Shown: piece after piece, positions 8,727-16,869 of the stretch
Numbering within the stretch: position 1 is the stretch's first letter
How the letters are laid out: the number at the start of each line of letters is the position of its first letter
Assembly: GCA_965219515.1 (NCBI GenBank)
Contig: OZ244776.1
Coordinates: forward strand, 62,001 to 126,000
From: Ilyomonas sp965219515
GTDB taxonomy: Bacteria > Bacteroidota > Bacteroidia > Chitinophagales > Chitinophagaceae
Reading direction: 5' to 3'
Length of the DNA stretch: 64,000 nucleotides
Position numbers and translations under genes: made by a program
Notes under the pieces: model-generated
The model's database searches: none
What the model was told of the DNA's origin: nothing
The model's input: only the letters and a program-made list of their open reading frames with translations

Positions 8727-10409
8727 ATGAGTTTAAAAATCAACATCATCAATCCGGAAGCCATCACTTACAACACAGAAGAAATTGCCTATACTATTTT
8801 AGGCGGCATCCGATTAGAAGGACTTGACCGGTTACGGGTAACCATAAAAATAGAAGTGCTTAACAGGAAGTTCCAGCATTATTTAAACAATCCTGATATA
8901 GCAGCATTAGCCATACGCCAAAACTTAGATTTATACAGCATTACACAGGTAGAGAAGTTAGCCAGGTTAATTGCAGACCGTTTGGAAGTTGGTGTAACAG
9001 CAGTAAGCAAAGACCTGTCAGATATTACCAATGAGTTAGAGCGATACAGGCTGCAACAAATAGAAAGCAAACAACAGGAGCAAACCAAAACAGTAAAACC
9101 ACTTACCGAAGCAGAACGCAAAGCAGCAATAACATTTTTGCAGCAACCCAATTTATTACAGCGTACAAATGAACTGATAGGCAGCAGCGGCATTGTTGGT
9201 GAAGAACTAAACAGGCTTATCATGTGGCTGATTTATACATCAAGGAAAACAAGCAAGCCTTTACACATCATCAGCATGGGCAGCAGCGGCACAGGCAAAA
9301 GCCACCTGCAGGAAAAAGTTGGCGAACTCATACCCGATGAAGATAAAATAGAAATCACCGCACTTACAGAGAACGCATTTTATTATTTTGATAAGGCAGA
9401 GTTGGGACACAAGCTTATTTTGATTGAAGACCTGGACGGCATATTATCAGCACTCTATCCATTAAGAGAACTGCAGAGCAAACAACGCATCAGCAAGACA
9501 GTAACCATCAAAGACAAGAACGGCAACACCAAAACAATACACTTAAAAGTGTACGGACCTGTATGTATTGCAGGATGCACCACAAAGGAAGCTTTGTATG
9601 AAGATAATGCCAACCGATGCTTTTTAATTTATTTGGATGAAACGAGCGAACAGGACGACAGAGTAATGGAGATGCAACGGAAAATCAGTGCAGGAAAAAT
9701 CAATACAACCCGGCAACAGCAAGCCATACAGCTATTGCAAAATGTACAAAGAATATTACAGCCCATCACCGTCATAAATCCTTTTGCGGAACAATTACAA
9801 ATCCCCAAAGAAGTCTTTAAACAAAGGCGAACCAATGCGCATTACTTAGCTTTTATTGAAGTGATTACTTTTTACAAGCAGCATGAGCGAGAACAAAAGG
9901 TGGATAAAGCTACCGGAGAAATATTTATTGAAACCGCCATTGAAGATATAGAAGAAGCCAACGGCTTAATGAAAGAAATTTTGCTTCGTAAAAGTGATGA
10001 ACTGAACGGAGCATGCAGGAATTATTTTGAACAGTTAAAGCAACATTTACATAACACCCCTTCAGGGGATGGGGGCAGCAGCTTCACAAACACATCCATC
10101 AGGAACCAGTTAAGAATACCTATCAGCAGCGTTAAAAGGTATCATACAGCATTATTATCGGCAGGGCTGATAAGAAAGATAGAGAATGCCGCAAGAAGCG
10201 GCACAGGCATCCATACAACGGCATATCACTTTGAAATCATCGCACGAGAAGAATACATGCAACTGCAAAGCAGCATCAGCACTGCATTAGAGGAAGCGGT
10301 GCAAAAGATAAAGCAACAGCCCAAAAGCCCAGTACCAGCCCACAAGCAAAATGAGCCAGGAAAAAGAAGGATAATCAAAGCGTTACACGAGCAGCCCACA
10401 GAGGTTTAG
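8727..10409 (+). CDS. P-loop ATPase with C-terminal winged-helix-like region, unit A
   Basis: This 560-residue protein has an N-terminal region of about 150 residues of unknown role. A Walker A motif (GSSGTGKSH) is near residue 185 and a Walker B-like ILIEDLDG near 232. The C-terminal part has a helix-turn-helix-like stretch (TSIRNQLRIPISSVKRYHTA, near 455) suited to DNA binding. It resembles primase/helicase-associated or AAA+ helper ATPases of mobile elements, but I cannot name a family. It is followed at 29 bp by the first tyrosine recombinase, in the same orientation and conserved order in all full units. A role in replicating the excised element or assisting recombination is inferred. 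The copy in unit C is identical; unit B has a broken one. Confidence 0.75.
   Translation: MSLKINIINPEAITYNTEEIAYTILGGIRLEGLDRLRVTIKIEVLNRKFQHYLNNPDIAALAIRQNLDLYSITQVEKLARLIADRLEVGVTAVSKDLSDITNELERYRLQQIESKQQEQTKTVKPLTEAERKAAITFLQQPNLLQRTNELIGSSGIVGEELNRLIMWLIYTSRKTSKPLHIISMGSSGTGKSHLQEKVGELIPDEDKIEITALTENAFYYFDKAELGHKLILIEDLDGILSALYPLRELQSKQRISKTVTIKDKNGNTKTIHLKVYGPVCIAGCTTKEALYEDNANRCFLIYLDETSEQDDRVMEMQRKISAGKINTTRQQQAIQLLQNVQRILQPITVINPFAEQLQIPKEVFKQRRTNAHYLAFIEVITFYKQHEREQKVDKATGEIFIETAIEDIEEANGLMKEILLRKSDELNGACRNYFEQLKQHLHNTPSGDGGSSFTNTSIRNQLRIPISSVKRYHTALLSAGLIRKIENAARSGTGIHTTAYHFEIIAREEYMQLQSSISTALEEAVQKIKQQPKSPVPAHKQNEPGKRRIIKALHEQPTEV
10057..10075. repeat. In-frame palindromic insert in the ATPase gene
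   Basis: cacccc ttca ggggatgggg forms a short hairpin within coding sequence, adding the residues around TPSGDGG. The unit B homologue has no such insert at this point. It belongs to a family of CCCC-TTTA-GGGG type palindromes seen at several sites in the window. Confidence 0.6.
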
Positions 10410-10438
10410 AAACATATACCGCATCAAAAAAATTTACG

Positions 10439-11392
10439 ATGAAAACATTAACGCTGCACAGCGAAGCGTACCGCTATATTATTGCCAGCTTCAAAGAATG
10501 GCTGCAAACATTAGGTTACAACGAGCAAACCGTTTACCAGTTGCCCAACCACATACAGGAGTTTTTATTTTTTGCAGAAACAAAAGGTTATGCAGGCTTA
10601 TGGCAAATCAATAACGACCTAATCAAAGAACATTATTATAAACTAAAATCAAGAACCAACAAAAGAAAAGCAGGTGGATTAAGTGCGGCATATCTGAATA
10701 AACATTTACAGGCATTATACAAGTTCAGTGATTATTTACGGCAGAACGGAAGGTTAATCTTACCAAAGCTTGACCTGCAAACCGAAGAAGATAACAGCGA
10801 AGTAAGCGACATCCTCACACAGCAGGAAATCAAACAAATCTATGAAGCAACCAACCTTTTGTATGAACCAAAGAAGAACGATAAAGGCATGGTGTATTAT
10901 GAAGCGATGCAAATGCGGGACAGAGCCATGTTAACAGTATTTTACAGTTGCGGACTTAGAAGAAATGAAGCTTGTCACCTTGATACAAGCGACATCATTT
11001 TTGCAAAGTCAGTATTGCATGTCAGAAAAGCAAAAGGCTACAAAGAAAGGATGGTGCCTATTACAAAACAAGGCTTGCAGCACCTGCAAAATTATTTATA
11101 CGATGCAAGACCTTACTTCTGTAAAGACAGGAATGAAGCATTTTTTGTAACACAAAGCGGTAAACGTTTAGACGGACAAATGATGCTGATAAGATTAAAG
11201 CAACTGATACAGTTAACGGACAATGCAGCGCTTATAAAGAAAGACATCCACTTACACACCTTACGACACAGCATTGCCACACACCTTTTACAAAACGGAA
11301 TGAAGCTGGAACGCATCAAAGAATTTTTAGGGCACACCTCACTTGAAAGCACACAGATTTACACCCACTTTTTAGAAAGCGAAGCTTCATGA
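10439..11392 (+). CDS. Tyrosine recombinase 1 (Int1), unit A
   Basis: This 317-residue XerC/D-like recombinase has an N-terminal SAM-like core-binding domain (about 10-100). The catalytic domain has Arg174 in CGLRRNEA, His273-x-x-Arg276 in HTLRHS, His299 in FLGHTS and the nucleophile Tyr308 in STQIYTHF, so the full catalytic set is present. It lies between the ATPase and a second recombinase as part of a compact operon. It is the best candidate for the enzyme cutting the 16-bp YYPFG core. The copy in unit C is identical, and the unit B version (19413-20360) is also intact. Confidence 0.92.
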   Translation: MKTLTLHSEAYRYIIASFKEWLQTLGYNEQTVYQLPNHIQEFLFFAETKGYAGLWQINNDLIKEHYYKLKSRTNKRKAGGLSAAYLNKHLQALYKFSDYLRQNGRLILPKLDLQTEEDNSEVSDILTQQEIKQIYEATNLLYEPKKNDKGMVYYEAMQMRDRAMLTVFYSCGLRRNEACHLDTSDIIFAKSVLHVRKAKGYKERMVPITKQGLQHLQNYLYDARPYFCKDRNEAFFVTQSGKRLDGQMMLIRLKQLIQLTDNAALIKKDIHLHTLRHSIATHLLQNGMKLERIKEFLGHTSLESTQIYTHFLESEAS

Positions 11393-11443
11393 ACACCATT
11401 AAAGAATAAACACGAAGTGAATAAACCGACAATAACAACGATT

Positions 11444-12433
11444 ATGCAACAAATTAAATCAAACAACCGCTTCCCTTCTCCTGATGGAGAAGGTGCCCCA
11501 AGGGCGGATGAGGCTGATTACTCAAAGTTTAAAGAATGGTTACTATTGAAAAAATACAGTCCTGCAACAACAGTAACAATCATCAGAATAGTAGAATACT
11601 TCAGAATCTGGGCAGAGCGTGAAAACATGAGCGACCTGACAGAAATCTGTTACCAAGATGCAATGATGTTTATGCAATGGAGCAGCAAACACGGAGCATC
11701 ACAAAAGACGATAGCTAATTACTTACTGCATGTAAGAAAATTTTATCAGTTCTTAATCAGTGAAGGCGAAGTAAAAGAAAATCCTGTGGCTCATATCAAA
11801 GTGCAAGGCATCAAAAGAAAAATTTATCATGATATTTTAAGCACCGAAGAATTACACGAGCTCTATAACCTTTATCCCACAACCATTACAGCAGAGGGGG
11901 GAAAGAACATACCACCGCAACAGAAAAATATTTTATCAAGAAGAAGAAACAAAGTGATATTGAGCTTATTAATTTACCAGGGCTTACGAGTTGAAGAAGT
12001 GGCAGCGCTTAAATTACAAGACCTGCAATTAAGAGAAGGAAAAATAACCATCCACAGCCAAAGAAGAACAGCAGCCAGGACAATGAAATTAGAAAGTCAT
12101 CAAATTTATGAGTTGATGGATTACCTGCATGAAATAAGAAAGCAATTTTTAGAAGTGAATGAAACAACAGACAGTTTATTTATCCAATGGAAGCGGGGAG
12201 AAAAGTTTTATAACATTACGCAGATGATGCTTGCACACTTGCGGAAAACAAACAGCAGGATAAAGAACTTTGACCAGATAAGAGCATCCGTAATTACAGC
12301 ATGGTTAAAGCAATATGATTTACGCAAAGTACAATACTTGAGCGGACATAAATATGTAAGTTCAACAGAAGCCTTCAAAGAAAATATCATTGATGAATTG
12401 CAGGACGATATAACAAAGTTCCATCCGTTATAG
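11444..12433 (+). CDS. Tyrosine recombinase 2 (Int2), unit A, nucleophile position Phe
   Basis: This is a tyrosine-recombinase-fold protein of 329 residues. I chose ATG 11444 rather than GTG 11417 because the unit B homologue begins with the matching ATG-CAA. The catalytic Arg (QGLRVEEVAAL) is present. The HxxR box reads DQIRAS, a variant common in Bacteroidota recombinases. The final box reads SGHKYVSSTEAFKEN, with Phe where nine residues after the His the nucleophilic Tyr should stand; unit B has STEDYKVN. Without Tyr, Int2 should not cleave DNA and may be a structural partner of Int1. Near its start it carries an in-frame palindromic insert (11472-11515). The copy in unit C is identical. 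Confidence 0.85.
   Translation: MQQIKSNNRFPSPDGEGAPRADEADYSKFKEWLLLKKYSPATTVTIIRIVEYFRIWAERENMSDLTEICYQDAMMFMQWSSKHGASQKTIANYLLHVRKFYQFLISEGEVKENPVAHIKVQGIKRKIYHDILSTEELHELYNLYPTTITAEGGKNIPPQQKNILSRRRNKVILSLLIYQGLRVEEVAALKLQDLQLREGKITIHSQRRTAARTMKLESHQIYELMDYLHEIRKQFLEVNETTDSLFIQWKRGEKFYNITQMMLAHLRKTNSRIKNFDQIRASVITAWLKQYDLRKVQYLSGHKYVSSTEAFKENIIDELQDDITKFHPL
11472..11515. repeat. In-frame palindromic insert near the start of Int2
   Basis: ttcccttctcctgatggagaag forms a hairpin, followed by ccccaagggcggatgaggct, a common shape of interspersed palindromes. It encodes the linker from RFPSPDGEG to ADEAD. The unit B gene has a different palindrome at the same place (20407-20432). The same insert is in unit C at 27597-27640. 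Confidence 0.6.
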
Positions 12434-12466
12434 AATATTATTTTTACAACGAATTAAAGGAAACAA

Positions 12467-13006
12467 ATGGCAAAGAAAGAACTGCAAACTTTGGTAATGG
12501 AGCAAAAGATACTGAACCGCATCTATGTGGTGCGTAGTCAGAAAATCATGCTGGATAACGACCTGGCAGACATGTACAAAGTAGAAACGAGACGTTTAAA
12601 TGAGCAGGTAAAACGCAACATAAACAGGTTCCCGAAAGACTTTATGTTTACACTTACAGAGAAAGAGTACAATAACTTGAAGTCGCAAAATGCGACATCA
12701 AGCTGGGGAGGAAGAAGAAAGCTGCCGAATGCTTTTACAGAACAGGGAGTAGCCATGTTATCAAGTGTTTTAAACAGTGATGTAGCCATAGAAGTAAACA
12801 TCAGAATCATCCGTGTGTTTACAAAACTTCGGGAATATGCACTAACGCATAAAGAAATATTAGTTCAGTTAGCCAGGCTTGAAAAAGAAGTAAAAGGCAA
12901 CAGCAAAGACATTGAAAATATCTTTATGGTGCTGAAAGAACTGATAGAAAAGCAAAGCAAGCCGGCACCGCCCAAAAACAAAATCGGCTTTAAACAAGCT
13001 GACTAA
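12467..13006 (+). CDS. ORF6N-domain protein (cargo of unit A)
   Basis: This 179-residue protein has an N-terminal ORF6N domain (about residues 12-100: IYVVRSQKIMLDNDLADMYK, ETRRLNEQVKRNINRFPKDF, PNAFTEQGVAMLSSVLNS). A helical tail follows. ORF6N is a DNA-binding or regulatory domain frequent in phages and mobile elements. It closes the operon 33 bp after Int2. In unit B the same slot holds an antitoxin/RelE pair instead, so this is an exchangeable position. The copy at 28592-29131 is identical. Confidence 0.85.
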   Translation: MAKKELQTLVMEQKILNRIYVVRSQKIMLDNDLADMYKVETRRLNEQVKRNINRFPKDFMFTLTEKEYNNLKSQNATSSWGGRRKLPNAFTEQGVAMLSSVLNSDVAIEVNIRIIRVFTKLREYALTHKEILVQLARLEKEVKGNSKDIENIFMVLKELIEKQSKPAPPKNKIGFKQAD

Positions 13007-14073
13007 CCCGCCGCCCAAAAACTTACCTGCACCTTAAGCACAAAGGCTTTGCTTCGCAGCAAAGTTTTTTAGCTCTGCCAGCCAACGCACAGCACCAACG
13101 CTTCTTTTGCCCGCCCTTCGCAGAGCTTAGCCCCGCCTGCACAGCACCCGCAACACACAAAGCCGGGCAGGGCAAAGCTGCACCCACGCTTCCCAGGAAC
13201 ATAGGTCTCGGTCTCAGCGGCTTGATAAAAAAATGCCGCCAGTTCTTTTGCTAACACACAAAAGCCGATAAAAAACTGTCATCATTTTGCTGCCCTTCGC
13301 TTCGCCTTCGTCCGTGGCGCTTTCCGTATGCCTGCCACAGCACGTAAGCCATGCGCACAAAGGCATCCGGCGCCACTCCTCCACTCTGTGCGCCACCTGC
13401 TTAGCGTTTTGCGTCGCTGGCACAAAACCTTTGAGTTTTTTTGCTGGCACAAAGCCAACGCTTATGTGAAGCATGCCACGCAAAAAAGCCACGCATGTGC
13501 TGCCCCCTTCCTGCATTTTGCTGAACACAAAAGCCATGAGTAAAATGCAATCCCGGGTGCAGCCACGCAAAAACGCATGGCGCGGTGGTGGCGCAAGTGC
13601 TGCTATCAGCTTTTAGTTATAGCTATGGAAGTGATGAATAAGCAGGAACTTTTTTATTTGCTTTTACAAAGCAATAAGGTAAGAACATGAATACTGTCGC
13701 AGCCGCCACGACCAGCGTTTAGGTTGAAAGAGCGTATGTGGCGGCTTTGACTTGCACAAAAAACATAAACGATAAGCCTGGGCAGCAGGTCTTTAATCAG
13801 CTTCATGACAAGGCATCAGCCATCAATCATCCATCAGCTTCATACCGCCTTATCATTCATATTTTTTGTGCGTAAATCTTTTCTTCTGCAGGCAGGAGAA
13901 AAGATGATTTTTTGTTTCTGATGAAAGAAAATAAACCTGTATTTTTATTGCAGTTCTTTGAGAAAGGCAGGAGCAATTTTTTTTGTTGCAGTTGTAAAAG
14001 GGTCTATAAAAAAATGGCATATTTTTAAAAAGGACTATAGCAAAATAAAAGTCCTGTGTAAAAAAGCGGTCTT
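13007..14073 (+). other. Conserved GC-rich noncoding end of unit A
   Basis: About 1.07 kb has no convincing gene, though short open frames occur on both strands. It is clearly richer in GC than its surroundings and full of repeated words such as ctggcacaaa and cacgcaaaaaagccacgca. It aligns with 21923-22950 of unit B, with blocks of near identity (ggtctcggtctcagcggct, tgccgccagtt, gataaaaaactgtcatcatt) and many indels that break the frames. A possible 21-codon mini-ORF lies at 13625-13690, and the start of its frame is kept in unit B. A hairpin follows, then an AT-rich stretch ends in agcggtctt before the next core site. A structural RNA, replication origin or recombinase arm-site region is possible (inference). 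Confidence 0.6.
13701..13746. repeat. Conserved hairpin in the noncoding end (unit A)
   Basis: AGCCGCCAC at 13701-13709 pairs perfectly with GTGGCGGCT at 13738-13746. The unit B equivalent (22624-22669) keeps the stem. An inner G13717/C13733 pair becomes C22640/G22656 in unit B, a compensatory change that supports a folded structure. Confidence 0.5.
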
Positions 14074-14089
14074 ATTATTATCCGTTCGG
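14074..14089 (+). repeat. 16-bp YYPFG core site, copy 2
   Basis: attattatccgttcgg, preceded by agcggtctt (the unit A right end) and followed by gttaacgatggc, the start of tip CT2. In the YYPFG frame a TAA stop occurs about 30 bases upstream (near 14046), so this tip is not joined to an Rhs N-terminus here. Confidence 0.85.
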
Positions 14090-14096
14090 GTTAACG

Positions 14097-14987
14097 ATGG
14101 CGGGGATAAGCAGTAAGGCGGCTGGAGGTGTAGAGAATAAAAAGAAATACAACGGTATTGAGCTGGATGAAGACTTAGGCATTGAAGAGTACGAAGCTTA
14201 TTACCGGAACCTTGATCCGCAGACCGGCAGGTGGTGGCAGATAGATCCGAAGTGTGAACCCAATGAAGACCCGGATGAACCCGGGTTAGAAAGCTTGTCT
14301 CCCTACAATGCAATGGCCAATGATCCGGTAAGATACAGCGATCCATTAGGCGATGAACCATGCTGCGAATTAACAGCAGAATTCTGGCAAGGCGTAGAAG
14401 ATGCAGCAAGTGACCAACCAGAAGTGGCACTTGAAGTATATGTAGCAGGAGCAATAGGTTTGCTTGGTGTAGCTACAGTTGATTTGTTTGTAAACGCACC
14501 GCCAGGTTCAATTAGTGCAAGTGCGATGGAACATACAGGACCAGCACCTTCTGCGCTGATGCCCACACCAGCAGTATCAAAACCGCCTCTTTCTCCTGAG
14601 CAAACCAAGGAACTAGCAAGTGAGATTAAACAGGGCGTTACCAACTTAGGTAATAAGATAGCAAACGCATTTAAACTACTTACTCAAGGCAACAGCAAGA
14701 GCAGCACTAATACCCAACATGGGTATGTTATAAAAGATAAAAAAACCGGTGAGGTACAAAAGTATGGCGTTAGCGGTCAGCCTTTAAATAAAAATGGAAC
14801 ATCTCCCCGTGCGAATAAACAAGTAAATAATATCAACAATAATGGAGGGAATGTGGAGGCAAAAGTTATAAAGAAAAATGTACCGGGACGACAAAAGATC
14901 TTGAATTGGGAAAAAGGTAAAGTAAAAGGATATAAGACACAAGCAGGAGTGAATCCACCATTAAATAAATTGCCGCAAGTGCCATAA
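14097..14987 (+). CDS. Orphan Rhs tip CT2 with URI/GIY-YIG-like nuclease toxin (tentative)
   Basis: This is a silent Rhs C-terminus. The frame is in register with the YYPFG core just upstream, then shows a core-closing region (AYYRNLDPQTGRWWQIDP, LSPYNAMANDPVRYSDPLGD), a hydrophobic segment near residue 115-132 and a C-terminal domain of about 90 residues. That domain (YVIKDKKTGEVQKYGVSG, SPRANKQV, GRQKILNWEKGKVKGY, GVNPPLNKLP) resembles the Tox-URI2 type of polymorphic-toxin nucleases. The identification is from motif memory, not a search. ATG 14097 is the first available start; a stop upstream prevents read-in. The downstream gene is its likely immunity protein. Confidence 0.65.
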   Translation: MAGISSKAAGGVENKKKYNGIELDEDLGIEEYEAYYRNLDPQTGRWWQIDPKCEPNEDPDEPGLESLSPYNAMANDPVRYSDPLGDEPCCELTAEFWQGVEDAASDQPEVALEVYVAGAIGLLGVATVDLFVNAPPGSISASAMEHTGPAPSALMPTPAVSKPPLSPEQTKELASEIKQGVTNLGNKIANAFKLLTQGNSKSSTNTQHGYVIKDKKTGEVQKYGVSGQPLNKNGTSPRANKQVNNINNNGGNVEAKVIKKNVPGRQKILNWEKGKVKGYKTQAGVNPPLNKLPQVP

Positions 14988-14998
14988 AGGAAATTGTT

Positions 14999-15652
14999 AT
15001 GTACTTAAAGGAAATAGTGTTAGGCATCTTCAACAGAAAAAATCCATACCAGTTACAGTTCAATAAAGAAACCTGGTGCATTACCTCATTATACAAGAGA
15101 TGCCTGCCTTCTGATTTTAATAGCGGGGAATCCATCAAGGTAATTGTTCAATTAGAATCTGACAAAACCCATGTGGATGCGATACGAGATCAACTTAATG
15201 TAACGACTGTAAACCAATTTCTTGATTTGCCAAATTATTTTCAATTAAATAAACTTGAAAAAAAAGAAAAAATGCTTAGCGTGCTTCATCGAGGCATGTA
15301 CACTATAGCTAAGAACAAAAATTGGGATGTTAGTGTTCTATCAGAGGCTTACGAATGTTGCATTAAAAGTAAACTTAGAAATGAATGGTTGAAAGAAAAT
15401 AGGTATGTTTTATCAAAAGATAAAAAAAACTATGCCGGAGTCGTATACAACTGGGATATTGATAAGTTTGAAGCTTTTGTTGTTTTCTTAGATCACCAAA
15501 AAAAGGAAATAAAGCGTGTAAAGTTGTTAGAAATAGAACCTCATATGGTTGAAAGCATGGGAACGATGGGTTGGATTGATAACTCCAGTGTTTTTTATTT
15601 ATACTCAAAAGATAAAAAACAACATTGGACTGCTAGTGCTCAATCAGCATAG
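14999..15652 (+). CDS. Putative immunity protein for tip CT2, 3' end altered by IS630
   Basis: This is a soluble protein of 217 residues with no signal or membrane segment, fitting an immunity partner of a cytoplasmic nuclease. It starts 11 bases after the CT2 stop. The family is not recognised. IS630 inserted at the TA at 15634-15635, so the last residues (SAQSA and the stop) come from the IS end. Before the insertion the frame would have continued at 16839 and ended in SLNE after four codons. The protein body is therefore unchanged and probably still functional. Confidence 0.6.
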   Translation: MYLKEIVLGIFNRKNPYQLQFNKETWCITSLYKRCLPSDFNSGESIKVIVQLESDKTHVDAIRDQLNVTTVNQFLDLPNYFQLNKLEKKEKMLSVLHRGMYTIAKNKNWDVSVLSEAYECCIKSKLRNEWLKENRYVLSKDKKNYAGVVYNWDIDKFEAFVVFLDHQKKEIKRVKLLEIEPHMVESMGTMGWIDNSSVFYLYSKDKKQHWTASAQSA

Positions 15653-16281
15653 TTTTTGTGATTAGCTTTTAGGTATTGCGAAGCCATTTTATCTCTGGCA
15701 TGGTCAACAGTAAAGCTCCAGTGTATTTTCAGGTGATGAAGATTTCTGTGGTCAGTCCAGGATTGTACGCATTGGTTCATTTGTGTTATGGTGGCAATGC
15801 GGTTGTCCAAACATTGCCTGGCAAGGGCAGAGAACTCTATCTCTGCCATATTCAGCCAGGAACCGTGCTTTGGCGTATATACAAAGTCAATTATGGTAGC
15901 CAGTTCTCCGGCTCTTTGCAACGGCAGATGCTCATAAAATGAACCTTTGGTGTGCGTATTTAAGTTATCCTGCACCAGCTTTATGGTGTGTGCATTGCTG
16001 TAATGCTCCGTGATGATGTTGTCTATAAATTCAGCATAGTCCTTTTTAGTTCGTTGCTGTTTTACTTCCGTGTAGCGGATGCCCTTGTCTATATCATAAG
16101 CCAGCAGCACTACGCAGGTGCCCTCTCTTTTATACTCATTATCTATACGCTTTGGCATTGCTGGCTTTGGCGGCAGCGGCATTATCACATTGCTTAACAA
16201 CTGGCAGGGACGTTCATCCATACAAAGTCTGACTACACCTTGCTGCTGCTGCTGGCTGTAAAGGCGCAACACCCCTTCCAT
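15640..16281 (-). CDS. IS630 transposase, catalytic frame (orfB)
   Basis: This is the DDE catalytic half: Asp in RLCMDERP, Asp in VQDNLNTH and Glu in WLNMAEIEFSAL, the usual IS630 triad. The open frame extends upstream without a stop to the A-run at 16350-16356, where it encodes KKSKLKPWLKKQWCISK, a conserved IS630 linker. It is therefore most likely made as a fusion with the upstream frame by -1 frameshifting rather than from its own ATG. The stop codon lies within the left terminal repeat. Confidence 0.88.
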   Translation of the reverse strand: MEGVLRLYSQQQQQGVVRLCMDERPCQLLSNVIMPLPPKPAMPKRIDNEYKREGTCVVLLAYDIDKGIRYTEVKQQRTKKDYAEFIDNIITEHYSNAHTIKLVQDNLNTHTKGSFYEHLPLQRAGELATIIDFVYTPKHGSWLNMAEIEFSALARQCLDNRIATITQMNQCVQSWTDHRNLHHLKIHWSFTVDHARDKMASQYLKANHKNYAD

Positions 16282-16301
16282 GTTTGCCAGATACTGACCA
16301 T

Positions 16302-16778
16302 CTACTTTAGAGATGCACCACTGCTTTTTAAGCCACGGCTTGAGTTTGCTTTTTTTAAAACCTTGCGCACCGTCTCATAGCTTAAGTGCACGGCAAGACC
16401 ATCGCTGACCATTTTGTCTGCTATCAGGTCTAATGTCCAATTGCTGCGTCCATCGGGTCCCTCTTCCGAGCAGGCAAGGGCGGTAATATTTGCTTCCAGC
16501 TGCGGGGTGATGATGGTAGGCTGACCACTACGGGGCTTTTCTTCCAACACCTCCTTTATTACGCCCTTGCACTGCTCATAGCGTTTTAAAATATTAGTTA
16601 CCGTGCCCTCACTGCAGCTACAATCCCGGGCTATTTGTTTTTGATTTTTACCTGCTTTGTCCAGCATCAGCAGCATGCGGGCTCGCCGTATGGCTCTGGC
16701 AGAATGGTTTCCTTTGCTTACATAGCTGTTCAAATAAAGTTTGTCCCCTTCACTCAACTGTACCTTTATCTTACCCAT
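16302..16778 (-). CDS. IS630 transposase, DNA-binding frame (orfA) with -1 frameshift site
   Basis: This 158-residue frame holds the helix-turn-helix region (QKQIARDCSCSEGTVTNIL) and the winged-helix part (WTLDLIADKMVSD, LSYETVRKVLKK). In the mRNA the sequence TTA AAA AAA G (T run 16350-16356 on the given strand) is an A_AAA_AAA slippery heptamer in the zero frame. A -1 shift leads directly into the catalytic frame with conserved sequence, whereas unshifted reading ends after a short unconserved tail. Both IS copies keep the run at seven, arguing for programmed shifting rather than mutation. Confidence 0.88.
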   Translation of the reverse strand: MGKIKVQLSEGDKLYLNSYVSKGNHSARAIRRARMLLMLDKAGKNQKQIARDCSCSEGTVTNILKRYEQCKGVIKEVLEEKPRSGQPTIITPQLEANITALACSEEGPDGRSNWTLDLIADKMVSDGLAVHLSYETVRKVLKKANSSRGLKSSGASLK

Positions 16779-16869
16779 CGCTTCTCAGTTTATACCACAA
16801 AGCTATGTCTATTTAAAAACTATGCTGATTGAGCACTAGTTTAAACGAATGAAAATAAATCCCACGTTC

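Larger units (their letters stand above)
6826..14073 (+). mobile_element. Rhs-tip recombinase cassette, unit A (expressed position)
   Basis: This 7248-bp unit lies between two copies of the 16-bp core. It carries tip CT1, immunity, an XRE regulator, a P-loop ATPase, two tyrosine recombinases, an ORF6N protein and a GC-rich noncoding end. With the closing site it matches 22951-30214 at every place I compared (constant offset 16125), 7264 bp in all. The identity starts exactly at the first base of the core and stops at its last base on the other side. It is interpreted as an integrated site-specific element that supplies the current C-terminus of the Rhs gene. Confidence 0.75.
15636..16836 (-). 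mobile_element. Complete IS630-family insertion sequence
   Basis: The element is 1201 bp, flanked by TA at 15634-15635 and 16837-16838. The two ends are a perfect 22-bp inverted repeat (15636-15657 and 16815-16836, beginning GTGCTCAATCAGCATAG). The transposase is in two frames linked by an A-run. A second copy is cut by the start of the window. Confidence 0.93.

Noticed and set aside
8727..13006. Recombinase-in-trio or Tn554-type transposon
   Set aside because: Only two tyrosine recombinases are present, the third gene is a P-loop ATPase, and the exact 16-bp in-frame target in Rhs does not match those elements.
13200..13560. CRISPR-like array suggested by repeated words (cacaaa, ctggcacaaa, cacgcaaaaaagcc)
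   Set aside because: Repeats are short, irregularly spaced and unequal in length, and no cas genes are present.
13069..13570. Overlapping open frames on both strands in the GC-rich block (also at 21875-22650 and 29194-29695)
   Set aside because: They have Cys/Arg/Ala-rich composition, overlap each other on both strands and are broken by indels between units A and B, so they look like chance frames in GC-rich noncoding DNA.
15676..16197. Plus-strand frames within the IS630 element
   Set aside because: Antisense to the DDE transposase domain, with no independent support.
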